A DNA stretch of 64,000 nucleotides from Variovorax sp. 770b2 (lineage in GTDB: Bacteria > Pseudomonadota > Gammaproteobacteria > Burkholderiales > Burkholderiaceae_C): the NCBI RefSeq assembly GCF_900115685.1, contig NZ_FOXJ01000001.1, forward strand, positions 2,885,796 through 2,949,795, given 5' to 3'. Shown here one piece after another: positions 7,929 through 15,843 of this stretch. Position 1 is the first letter of the stretch; each line of letters begins with the position of its first letter. Under the pieces are notes generated by a model. The model was not told the origin of the DNA. It did not search any database and saw only the letters and a program-made list of their open reading frames with translations. Position numbers and translations under genes: made by a program.

Positions 7929-9479
7929 ATGCCTCTCACTCTCCATTTCACATGCAACGCGGTGGCCGCCGCCGCGCTGGCGCTCCTCATCGGCGGTTGC
8001 GCCGTGGGGCCCGACCACCAGCCTTCGGAACTGCGCGCGCCCACCGATTGGTCGGCCTGGCACGGCGGCTCGCCCGCGTTGCTCGGCGCGGAACGCAGCG
8101 CCGGGCCGGCCACGGCCTCCATCGCGCCCGGCGACTGGAAGGCATTCAACGACCCCGTGCTCGACCGGCTGCAGGCGATGGTGCTCGCTGCCAACCCCGA
8201 CCTGCAGACCGCCGCGCTGCGCTTCGCGCAGAGCCGCGTGCAGCGCGCCACCGCGGCCGCCCAGCGCGGTCCGCAGGTCAATGCCAGCGCGGGCGTCACG
8301 CGGCAGCGGCAAAGCGAGAGCGGCGCGGCCACGCGGATGATCGATGCGCTGGGCTCTTCCGTCGCCAACAAGGAACAGCTGATCCGCACGCTCAGCGAGC
8401 CCTACGACCTCTACCAGGCCGGCTTCGACGCCTCGTGGGAAATCGATCTCTGGGGCCGTGTGCGGCGTGCGGTGGAAGCGGCCGACGCCGATGCGGCCGC
8501 CTCGGCCGCGATGCTTCGGCAGGCCGAGCTCAGCGTGCAGGCCGAACTCGCGCGCAGCTACTTCGAGCTGCGCGGCACGCAGCGCGAACTGCGCATTGCG
8601 CGCGCCGACATCGCGGCCGCCGCCGAATCGCTCGAGCTCGTGCAGGCGCGCGCCGATGGCGGACTCGTCACCGACCTCGACCCGGTGCGACAGCGCACGC
8701 TGCTGGCCGAACTGCGCGCGCGCATTCCTTCGCTGCTGCAGCAGGAGGCCGATGCGATGAACCGCATCACGCTGCTGATCGGCGCGCCGCCCGGCGCGCT
8801 GAACACCGAGCTTGCGGAGGCGGCCGACAGCACGGGCGACGCACCACCGCTGCCCGACCTCGCGCTCGGCCTGCCTTCGGAGCTCGCCCGGCGCCGCCCG
8901 GACATCGCCGCGGCAGAGGCGCAACTGCGCGCCGCCACCGCGCGCGTCGGCGTGGCCGTGGCCGATCTCTATCCACGCATCACGCTGGGCGCGGGCTTCG
9001 GCTACGAATCGGTCGGCAGCGAGCGCTTCGGCGATTGGGGCAGCCGGCAATGGCATGTCGGCCCGTCGCTCAGCCTGCCGGTGTTCGACAACGGCCGCCG
9101 CCGCAGCACGATCGACCTGCGCGAGTTGCAGCAACAGGAGGCCGCCGTGGCCTTCCAGCAGACGGTGCTCAAGGCCTGGCACGAGATCGACGCCGCGCTC
9201 AACGCCTACAGCGCCGAGCGCCAGCGCCATGCCGAACTCGTCGAACGCGAGCGCCAGAGCCGCGATGCGCTCACGCTCGCGCATGCACGCTATGCCAATG
9301 GGCTCACCGATTTCGGCGTCGAACTCGACGCGCGCCGTGCGCTGTTGCAGGCCCGCCGCGACCACGCGCAGAGCACGAGCCGCCTGTCCGTGAACTTGGT
9401 CACGGTCTACAAGGCACTCGCCGGCGGCACGCCACCCAGCGATGTGATGGCGCAGCGCAATCCGTCCTCCGCCCCGTGA
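7929..9479 (+). CDS. Outer-membrane efflux lipoprotein, NodT/OprM family
   Basis: A 516-residue TolC-type outer-membrane factor. The N-terminus is a lipoprotein signal with lipobox LIGGC, so the mature protein begins at a lipidated Cys near residue 24. Two OEP repeats follow, with typical motifs such as GFDASWEIDLWGRVRRAVEAA and LARRRPDIAAAEAQLRAAT. It lies 14 bp after ybhR and completes a tripartite exporter. E. coli has no outer-membrane gene in its ybhGFSR operon, so this cluster is more self-contained. The ATG at 7929 starts the signal peptide; the weak upstream site suggests coupled translation. Confidence 0.9.
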   Translation: MPLTLHFTCNAVAAAALALLIGGCAVGPDHQPSELRAPTDWSAWHGGSPALLGAERSAGPATASIAPGDWKAFNDPVLDRLQAMVLAANPDLQTAALRFAQSRVQRATAAAQRGPQVNASAGVTRQRQSESGAATRMIDALGSSVANKEQLIRTLSEPYDLYQAGFDASWEIDLWGRVRRAVEAADADAAASAAMLRQAELSVQAELARSYFELRGTQRELRIARADIAAAAESLELVQARADGGLVTDLDPVRQRTLLAELRARIPSLLQQEADAMNRITLLIGAPPGALNTELAEAADSTGDAPPLPDLALGLPSELARRRPDIAAAEAQLRAATARVGVAVADLYPRITLGAGFGYESVGSERFGDWGSRQWHVGPSLSLPVFDNGRRRSTIDLRELQQQEAAVAFQQTVLKAWHEIDAALNAYSAERQRHAELVERERQSRDALTLAHARYANGLTDFGVELDARRALLQARRDHAQSTSRLSVNLVTVYKALAGGTPPSDVMAQRNPSSAP

Positions 9480-9822
9480 TTTAGTGCCCAAATAATAGGC
9501 ACCGACTGCGCGCGGGAAAGACCCCTTCCTACGGGGTCGAAATTTAAAATCGAGGCCTTCCTGGTTATCGCAGTTTCGTTCTCGGGAATGAGCGGTCCGC
9601 TCTTGCCTTCGTAAATTCGCAACCAGTCCCCGCACTCCAGAAGCATCGGCGCCCATCAGGGCGTATCGCCCTCGGCGAACTCGATGTGACGCAGGAGCGT
9701 GACCGGCAAAGGTGGTCACGGGCGGGGAGATGGCGCTTCTTGCAGTTCGGGTCCGTCGGGTCGCCTGAAGCAGTTCCCCTTTGATCACTGTTGGGCTCCC
9801 CTGTGCAAGGGGGAAAAAATCG
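9480..9822 (+). other. 343-bp non-coding leader with several hairpins
   Basis: No convincing gene is present. Near its start is a terminator-like hairpin (listed separately). Four further inverted repeats follow: GAGCG/CGCTC (9590-9602), a CGCCC-ATCA-GGGCG hairpin near 9649-9665, GTGACC/GGTCAC (9699-9719), and a GCTTC/GAAGC pair enclosing the segment around 9735-9775. The AAGGGGGA ribosome binding site of the next gene is at 9808-9814. The stretch may be a cis-regulatory RNA for the secreted metalloprotease. I could not match it to a known riboswitch class. Confidence 0.4.
9520..9545 (+). terminator. Possible terminator after exporter operon
   Basis: GACCCC (9520-9525) pairs with GGGGTC (9533-9538) around a seven-base loop, followed by an AT-rich run (AAATTTAAAAT) rather than a clean U tract. 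It lies 40 bp after the outer-membrane factor stop codon. Confidence 0.5.
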
Positions 9823-11577
9823 ATGCGATCCGTTTATTCGCTGCTGGCGCCCGTGCGCCGGCTGGGCGCAGCCATGCCTTTTGCTTTTGCAGGGCTGCTG
9901 CTTTCTTTCAGTTCCGCGACCTGGGCCACGATGGACGAGGTCGGCCGCGCAACGCCGAGCGTTCATCGCCTGAAGCTCTTCGTCGATCCGCAACTGGCCG
10001 CCGGCATCGGCGCGCCCGAAGCAGGCCGCCGGCTCGCGCAGTACGTGGCCGACATCAACACCGTGTTCATGCGCGAGACCGTGCGCAGCTTCGCGTTCGA
10101 TCCGGCCAGGGACCTGCAGATCGTCTCGCCCGCGTCGGCGCCGCAGTGCGGCTTCAACGGCGTGGCCGAGCGCGAGATCGTGCTGTGCATCTCGAAGTCG
10201 CAACGCGGCTACAGCCACGGCGGGCTCACCACGAGCACCACCTTCCCGCCCAAGGGCGTGACCTGGAACCTCAACTGGATCGCGATCCACGACCCGCTGC
10301 GCCTCTCGCGCACGATCGCACCGGCCGCCTCCGAATCCACCGAGAAAGACTATCTCGGCCGCCAGTTGAAGACGCTGCTGCACGAGCTGGAGCACGTGTT
10401 CGGCGCGGGCTCCGGCGAGTACTACAACGCCATCGCCGTGACCGACACCACCGAGGTGGCGCCCAAGGCCGACCTCGACCTGGCCAAGCTCACCGACCGC
10501 TACTGGTGGCAGCGCCAGCAATGGCGCCTCGATCCGCTGCTGGGGACCGTGTTCGAAGAGCGCTTCGACCCCGCCGCCAACCGTGTCGCCACGCTGGAGA
10601 TGATCCGCTTCACCGAAGGCACCAAGGCCAACATCAACACCGACTGGAGCGACTGGCCCAAGCTGGGCAGCTCCAGGTACATGGCCGCGACCACCGCCAC
10701 CCAGGTGCGCGTCGCCGATCGCGAAACCGGTGCCGCACTCGCGGGCGCGCAGGTCTCGGTGTGGCGCGACCCCGGCGCGCAGAAGCCGCTGGAGCCGCTC
10801 GCGCAAGGCGTGGCCGATGCCAACGGGCTCTTCGCATTCGACTGGCGCTGCGGCTTCAGCTGCTTTGCGGTGGGCAAGGCCAACCTGCTCGTGAAGGCGG
10901 AGGTGCCGGGCCGCGCACCGGGCGCGACGTGGTTCACCATCTTCGATGCGTTCGAGCAGAAGGCGGTGCAGGGAAAGGCGGCCTTCACCATCGACCTGCC
11001 GCTGGGCATGCCCGATGCCTACAGGCCGACCGTCTCGCTGGCCGCACCGGCCATGGCCACGGTGGGCCAGCCGACGACCCTTGCGCCGGTGGCGGTGGAC
11101 AACGTGGGCGTCTTCGGCCTCAAGGTGGTCGGTGCCAACAGCCTGCCGATCTGCACGTTCACCGAAGCGCCGTACACCTGCACCTGGACGCCGACCGCGC
11201 AGGGCATGCAGACGATCCGCGTGATCGCGCTGGACGCGGCCGGCAACTCGGCGGTTGCCTTCGCGAACGTGATCGTCAATCCGCCGGCCGACACCACGGC
11301 ACCGGCCGTTGCGTTGGCCGCGCCGGCTTCCGCCGCGACCGGCATGCCGATGCGGCTCACGGCCACGGCATCCGACAACGTCGGCGTCTCGGAGCTGAAA
11401 TTCATCATCGACGGCAAGACCGCGTGCACGCTGCGCGCCACGCCCTACGTCTGCGCATGGACGCCCGCCAAGACCGGTGCCGCGAACATCGAGGTGCGTG
11501 CTGCCGATGCGGCGGGCAATGTCGCCAGCGCCTCGGCCCATGTGGGCATCGAAGGCTTGCGGCCCGAAGACCTGTAG
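9823..11577 (+). CDS. Secreted zincin-like metalloprotease with two C-terminal Ig-like domains
   Basis: A 584-residue exported protein. The N-terminal signal sequence ends near SATWATMDE. The HExxH zinc motif HELEHVFGAG is at about residue 187, with a following GEYYN that may supply a third ligand. The C-terminal half has two repeats of about 90 residues (from about 400 and 492), each with DNVGV and the pattern APYxCxW, typical of bacterial Ig-like Big_7 domains. The ATG at 9823 has AAGGGGGA eight bases upstream. The Ig-like modules suggest binding to a surface or polymer. The substrate is unknown and the protease role is inferred from the zinc motif. Confidence 0.7.
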   Translation: MRSVYSLLAPVRRLGAAMPFAFAGLLLSFSSATWATMDEVGRATPSVHRLKLFVDPQLAAGIGAPEAGRRLAQYVADINTVFMRETVRSFAFDPARDLQIVSPASAPQCGFNGVAEREIVLCISKSQRGYSHGGLTTSTTFPPKGVTWNLNWIAIHDPLRLSRTIAPAASESTEKDYLGRQLKTLLHELEHVFGAGSGEYYNAIAVTDTTEVAPKADLDLAKLTDRYWWQRQQWRLDPLLGTVFEERFDPAANRVATLEMIRFTEGTKANINTDWSDWPKLGSSRYMAATTATQVRVADRETGAALAGAQVSVWRDPGAQKPLEPLAQGVADANGLFAFDWRCGFSCFAVGKANLLVKAEVPGRAPGATWFTIFDAFEQKAVQGKAAFTIDLPLGMPDAYRPTVSLAAPAMATVGQPTTLAPVAVDNVGVFGLKVVGANSLPICTFTEAPYTCTWTPTAQGMQTIRVIALDAAGNSAVAFANVIVNPPADTTAPAVALAAPASAATGMPMRLTATASDNVGVSELKFIIDGKTACTLRATPYVCAWTPAKTGAANIEVRAADAAGNVASASAHVGIEGLRPEDL

Positions 11578-11586
11578 CCCGGCCTA

Positions 11587-12675
11587 TCAAGCCAGGTTCG
11601 TGAAGCTCGCATTGCCCAGTCCCGTGCCGATGGTCAGCACGCCCCAGTGCTTCACTTCGCGCATGAAGGGCAGTTCGCTCAGGCCCTGCACCACGGCATC
11701 GTTGTGCATCAGCACCAGCGTGGGCCCCGAGCCGATCATCGGCATGCGGCGCCACACCTCGCTGGGCAGGTGGAAGGCATGGCTCTCCCAGTCGCCCGGC
11801 AGGTTCTGCGCGCCGCGCGAGATCGATCCGTCCTGGCGGATCAGCCCCGGGCAGCCGATGCCGATGAAGGGCGCGAGCCGGATCTTCTTGCGCTCGCTGT
11901 AGAGCACCATGTCCTCCAGCATCTGGGCGATGTGCTCGACGATGCTGCCGCGGTTCGGTCCGTCGTCGGCATGGCGCCACTTCACCCGCCGCACCACCTT
12001 CGCGCGCGAGAAATCGCGCGCCTTGCGATGGCGCGTCTTGACGATGCCGCAGCGGATGTTCGTGCCGCCGATGTCCACCGCAAGAATGGCGTCGTGCCCC
12101 TTGAGCATGGCCGGCGGCGCGAGGTGCACCCAGCCGATCAGGCCACCGTCGTCCACGTTGTGCGAGAGCCGGCCCAGCTGCACATGCACGCCCATCTCCT
12201 CGAGGATGGCGCCAGCCTGCAGGATCGCGCGCTCGCCCACGTCGCTTTCGGGAAAGCCGCCGCCGATGACGATGCGTTGCACCTGCTGCCATGAAGGCTG
12301 GCGGGTGAAGCGCTGGATGACGAAGGCCAGTTCCTCGGCGAATTCCTCGATGGCGCCATGCATCACGTCGGCGGCTTCGGACGCCCTCTTCGCCTGCAGC
12401 GCGTGGTCGAGTTCTTTCTTGCTGAGATTGCGCGAATGCGAAAGGCCCAGCGGGTCGCGGCCTTCCTTGCGACGGCGCTTGCGCCAGCGTTCGAGCAGTT
12501 CCCGGAAGGCGGTCTGGCTGGCCTGGTCGCCGACGAAGCCGTCCTTGTCGCGCAGCTGCAGGCTGTAGCCGTCGACCTGCAGGCCGGGGAGTTCACGCAG
12601 GCCATGGACCTCGGGGCCGGGCAACCCATTCTTGAGGGCGGGAGAGGATTTCTTCTTCGAGGGCTTGGACTTCAT
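11587..12675 (-). CDS. ROK-family (sugar kinase-like) protein with circularly permuted motif order
   Basis: A 362-residue protein with all core ASKHA/ROK motifs but in shifted order. The adenosine motif VIGGG (137-140), normally C-terminal, is followed by an element like the ROK C-terminus (SHNVDDGGLIG). Then come phosphate-1 motif VDIGGTNIR (200-208), GIGCPG (272-277), the catalytic-Asp segment HNDA (Asp326) and phosphate-2 motif TIGTGLG (348-354). The protein stops eight residues later. Residues 40-130 are helical and charged, like the ROK C-terminal lobe. The usual zinc-binding CxCGxxGC motif is absent. It is convergent with the metalloprotease gene, nine bases apart, so the end is not a visible truncation. 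It may be a sugar kinase; the substrate is unknown. Confidence 0.75.
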   Translation of the reverse strand: MKSKPSKKKSSPALKNGLPGPEVHGLRELPGLQVDGYSLQLRDKDGFVGDQASQTAFRELLERWRKRRRKEGRDPLGLSHSRNLSKKELDHALQAKRASEAADVMHGAIEEFAEELAFVIQRFTRQPSWQQVQRIVIGGGFPESDVGERAILQAGAILEEMGVHVQLGRLSHNVDDGGLIGWVHLAPPAMLKGHDAILAVDIGGTNIRCGIVKTRHRKARDFSRAKVVRRVKWRHADDGPNRGSIVEHIAQMLEDMVLYSERKKIRLAPFIGIGCPGLIRQDGSISRGAQNLPGDWESHAFHLPSEVWRRMPMIGSGPTLVLMHNDAVVQGLSELPFMREVKHWGVLTIGTGLGNASFTNLA

Positions 12676-12742
12676 GGCGATCGACTATGAGCCCCGCCGC
12701 CGCCCGCTTGCATCGGCTCCGCGCACCACGCCGTGTAGGAGA

Positions 12743-12786
12743 TTGGCGGGTACGCCAACCCCGGCGGTGTCTATACACTGCCCCCG
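12743..12786 (+). promoter_or_regulatory. Inverted repeat and -10 element upstream of binding protein/permease gene
   Basis: TTGGCGGGTACGCCAA (12743-12758) is a perfect 6-4-6 inverted repeat and looks like an operator. TATACA at 12772-12777 resembles a -10 box and ends only nine bases before the ATG at 12787, where no ribosome binding site is visible, so the transcript could be leaderless. The repeat is too far from the -10 to serve as a normal -35. Confidence 0.4.
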
Positions 12787-14334
12787 ATGCACCTGCTCCG
12801 CAGCTTCTGGCGCGCCGCCCTGTTGGTCTCGATGGCCTGGCTTGCCGCCGCCCCTGCAGAGGCCGCGGACGACGCGCTGCGCGTCGGCTCCAAGCGCTTC
12901 ACCGAGTCGTACATCCTGGCCGAGTTGCTCGCGCAGACGGCAGCGCCGCACACTGCATCGCCGCCCGTCGTGCGGCAGGGCCTGGGCAACACGGCCATCG
13001 TCTACGAGGCGCTGCGCTCGGGGGCCATCGATCTCTACGCCGAGTACACCGGCACCATCGCACTCGAAATTCTCAAGGGCTCGCCCGCGGACACGCGCGA
13101 GGCGATGAACGCGGCGCTCGCGCCGATGGGCCTGGGCGTAGCCATTCCGCTGGGCTTCAACGACGGCTATGCGCTGGCGGTGCGCGCCGCCGACGCAGAA
13201 CGGCTCGGACTGCGCACGCTGAGCGATCTGGCGAAGCACCCCGAACTCAAGCTGGGCCTCTCGAACGAATTCCTCGGCCGCGCCGACGGCTGGAAGGGCC
13301 TGGCCGCGCGCTACGGCTTCACGCAGACGCCCACCGGCCTGGACCATGGCCTGGCCTACGAGGCCATGGCGGCCAGGCAGATCGATGCGATCGACATCTA
13401 CACCACCGACGCGAAGATCGACCACCTGGGCCTGCGCGTGCTCGAGGACGACAGGAAGTTCTTTCCGCGCTACGACGCGGTGGTGCTCTACAAGCTGGAC
13501 CTGCCGGCGCGCCTGCCCAAGGCCTGGGCCGCGCTGCAGACGCTCGAAGGCAAGGTCGACGAGCACGCGATGATCGCGATGAATGCGCGCGCCGAACTGC
13601 AGAGCGTGCCTTTCGATGTCATCGCGCGCGACTTTCTTTCCAATGCCGGCGGTGGCAAGGCGCAACCGCAGGAAGCGCGGCGCGGCTTCACCGCCAAGCT
13701 CTTCGGCCCCGACCTCTGGACGCTGGCGCGACAGCACCTGCTGCTGGTGGCGCTGTCGGTCGGCATCGCCATCCTGATCGGCGTGCCGATCGCGATCCTC
13801 GTGTTCTCGCATGTGCGGCTGCGCGCCGTGGTGCTGGGCATCGCGAGCCTGATGCAGACCGTGCCCTCGCTCGCGCTGCTGGCGGTGCTGATCTCGATGC
13901 TCGGCGCGATCGGTGCGCTGCCCGCGCTGATCGCGCTCACGCTCTACTCGCTGCTGCCGATCATGCGCAACACGGTGACCGGCCTGGCCGAAGTGCCGAA
14001 CGGGCTGCGACTGGCCGGCACCGCGCTCGGCATGACGCCGCCGCAGAGCCTTCAGCTCGTGCTGCTGCCGCTGGCGCTGCCCACTTTGCTGGCGGGCGTG
14101 CGCACGGCGACTGCCATTGCCATCGGCACGGCGACGATTGCCGCATTCATCGGCGCGGGCGGATTCGGCGAACGCATCGTGACTGGCCTGGCGCTGAACG
14201 ACCGCGAGCTGCTGCTGGCCGGCGCACTGCCGGCCGCGGCGATGGCGCTGATCAGCGAAGGGATCTTCGAGCTGATCGAGTGGGCGATGCGCCGTCGCCG
14301 CCGTGCGCCACCCAGCTCGCTGCCGCCAGCCTGA
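12787..14334 (+). CDS. Fused substrate-binding protein/permease, osmoprotectant (OpuB/EgtU) ABC type
   Basis: A 515-residue fusion. A signal peptide (residues 1-27, ending PAEAAD) leads into an OpuAC/OsmF-type binding domain at about 30-290, with the family motif VGSKRFTESYILAEL and DLYAEYTGTI. Several membrane spans follow at about 315-505, with the permease EAA-like region (GLRLAGTALGMTPPQS). The family imports glycine betaine, choline or ergothioneine. In the well-known OpuABC and EgtU fusions the permease comes first, so this order is reversed. No ATPase gene lies beside it, so it must use one encoded elsewhere. Confidence 0.8.
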   Translation: MHLLRSFWRAALLVSMAWLAAAPAEAADDALRVGSKRFTESYILAELLAQTAAPHTASPPVVRQGLGNTAIVYEALRSGAIDLYAEYTGTIALEILKGSPADTREAMNAALAPMGLGVAIPLGFNDGYALAVRAADAERLGLRTLSDLAKHPELKLGLSNEFLGRADGWKGLAARYGFTQTPTGLDHGLAYEAMAARQIDAIDIYTTDAKIDHLGLRVLEDDRKFFPRYDAVVLYKLDLPARLPKAWAALQTLEGKVDEHAMIAMNARAELQSVPFDVIARDFLSNAGGGKAQPQEARRGFTAKLFGPDLWTLARQHLLLVALSVGIAILIGVPIAILVFSHVRLRAVVLGIASLMQTVPSLALLAVLISMLGAIGALPALIALTLYSLLPIMRNTVTGLAEVPNGLRLAGTALGMTPPQSLQLVLLPLALPTLLAGVRTATAIAIGTATIAAFIGAGGFGERIVTGLALNDRELLLAGALPAAAMALISEGIFELIEWAMRRRRRAPPSSLPPA

Positions 14335-14352
14335 GGAAGATCAGGCCAGCAG

Positions 14353-15789
14353 TCAAGCCAACGTGTAGGCCGTCTTCACCGTGGTGAAGAACTCCTGCGC
14401 GTACTTGCCCTGCTCGCGCGGGCCGTAGCTCGAACCCTTGCGGCCGCCGAACGGCACGTGGTAGTCCACACCCGCGGTCGGCAGGTTGACCATCACCATG
14501 CCGGCCTGGCTGTGGCGCTTGAAGTGCGTCGCGTACTTGAGCGAAGTCGTGGCGATGCCGGCCGAGAGACCGAACTCGGTGTCGTTGGCCGTGGCCAGCG
14601 CCTCTTCGTAGTTCTTCACGCGGATCACGCTGGCGACCGGGCCGAAGATTTCTTCCTTGTTGATGCGCATCGTCGCGGCCGACTCACTGAACAGCGCGGG
14701 CGACATGTAGTAGCCGTCGGTCTCCAGCTTCAGCAACTCGCCACCAGCCGCCAGCGTGGCGCCCTCGCCCTTGCCGATGGCGATGTATTCCATGTCCTGG
14801 TTGAGCTGCGACTTCGAGGAGACCGGGCCCACGTCCGTGCCCTGCGCGAGCGCGTCGCCGACCTTGATCCTGGCCATGCGCACCTTCATCGCCTCGATGA
14901 ACTTCGGGTAGATGCCTTCGGTGACGATCAGGCGGCTCGATGCGGTGCAGCGCTGGCCGGTCGAGTAGAACGCGCTCTGCACGCTGAGCTCCACGGCCTG
15001 CGCGAGGTCGGCGTCATCCAGGACGACTTGCGGGTTCTTGCCGCCCATCTCCAGCTGCACCTTCTTGTGGTTGGTGACGCACTGGATCGCGATGTTGCGG
15101 CCCACGCCCACCGAGCCGGTGAAGCTGATCGCATGGATGCCGGGGTGGTTGACCAGCGCCTCGCCGATGACGCTGCCGCGGCCCATCACGAGGTTGAACA
15201 CGCCCGCCGGAATGCCCGAGCGGCTGATGATTTCGGAGAGCGCCCAGGCGCTGCCCGGCACGAGGTCCGCGGGCTTGAGCACCACGCAGTTGCCGAAGGC
15301 CAGCGCGGGCGCGATCTTCCAGGCGGGAATGGCGATGGGAAAGTTCCACGGCGTGATGAGGCCGACCACGCCGACCGGCTCGCGCGTGATCTCCACGCCG
15401 ATGTTGGGGCGCACCGAAGGCAGCAACTCGCCCGACAGGCGGAGGCATTCACCCGCGAAGAACTTGAAGATCTGGCCCGCGCGCGTGGCCTCGCCGATGC
15501 CTTCGGCGCGGGTCTTGCCCTCTTCGCGTGCGAGCAGCGTGCCCAGCTCTTCCTTGCGCGCGAGGATCTCGGTGCCGATCTTGTCCAGCGCATCGGAGCG
15601 CGCCTGGATGCTGCCCGTGGCCCAGGCCGGGAAGGCTGCGGTGGCGGCGGCCACGGCCGCATCGACATGCGCCGCGTCGCCCTGCGTGTACTGGCCCAGC
15701 ACGTCGGCCAGGTTGCTGGGGTTGACGTTGGGGCTGTAGCTCTTGCCGGCCAGCCATTCGCCATTGATGAGGTTGTTGAATTCAGTCAT
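14353..15789 (-). CDS. 2-oxoglutarate semialdehyde dehydrogenase (ALDH family)
   Basis: A 478-residue NAD(P)-dependent aldehyde dehydrogenase. Visible motifs are the cofactor segment PWNFPIAIPAWKIAPAL, the catalytic Glu in LEMGGKNPQ and the catalytic Cys in GQRCTASSR. Its place at the end of the left aldarate arm, with kdgD and gudD, points to oxidation of 2-oxoglutarate semialdehyde to 2-oxoglutarate, the last step of the oxidative uronate route. The ATG at 15789 is chosen over upstream in-frame codons because MTEFNNLINGEW matches the usual family N-terminus. Confidence 0.88.
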   Translation of the reverse strand: MTEFNNLINGEWLAGKSYSPNVNPSNLADVLGQYTQGDAAHVDAAVAAATAAFPAWATGSIQARSDALDKIGTEILARKEELGTLLAREEGKTRAEGIGEATRAGQIFKFFAGECLRLSGELLPSVRPNIGVEITREPVGVVGLITPWNFPIAIPAWKIAPALAFGNCVVLKPADLVPGSAWALSEIISRSGIPAGVFNLVMGRGSVIGEALVNHPGIHAISFTGSVGVGRNIAIQCVTNHKKVQLEMGGKNPQVVLDDADLAQAVELSVQSAFYSTGQRCTASSRLIVTEGIYPKFIEAMKVRMARIKVGDALAQGTDVGPVSSKSQLNQDMEYIAIGKGEGATLAAGGELLKLETDGYYMSPALFSESAATMRINKEEIFGPVASVIRVKNYEEALATANDTEFGLSAGIATTSLKYATHFKRHSQAGMVMVNLPTAGVDYHVPFGGRKGSSYGPREQGKYAQEFFTTVKTAYTLA

Positions 15790-15843
15790 CGTCGATGTCC
15801 TTCGTTTGCCTGTTGCAGTGATGAGGTTTGAAAAGCCCAAAGG

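Noticed and set aside
7665..9788. A 707-codon minus-strand open frame
   Set aside because: It is a shadow of the outer-membrane efflux gene, which has a lipobox and family motifs on the plus strand.
9480..9822. c-di-GMP-I (GEMM) riboswitch before the secreted metalloprotease
   Set aside because: A GGCAAAGG stretch is suggestive, but the second conserved arm and tetraloop pattern are not found.
11587..12675. Frameshifted or truncated ROK gene
   Set aside because: The missing C-terminal lobe is found intact at the N-terminus, and the stop is nine bases from the convergent gene. Permutation explains the data better than decay.
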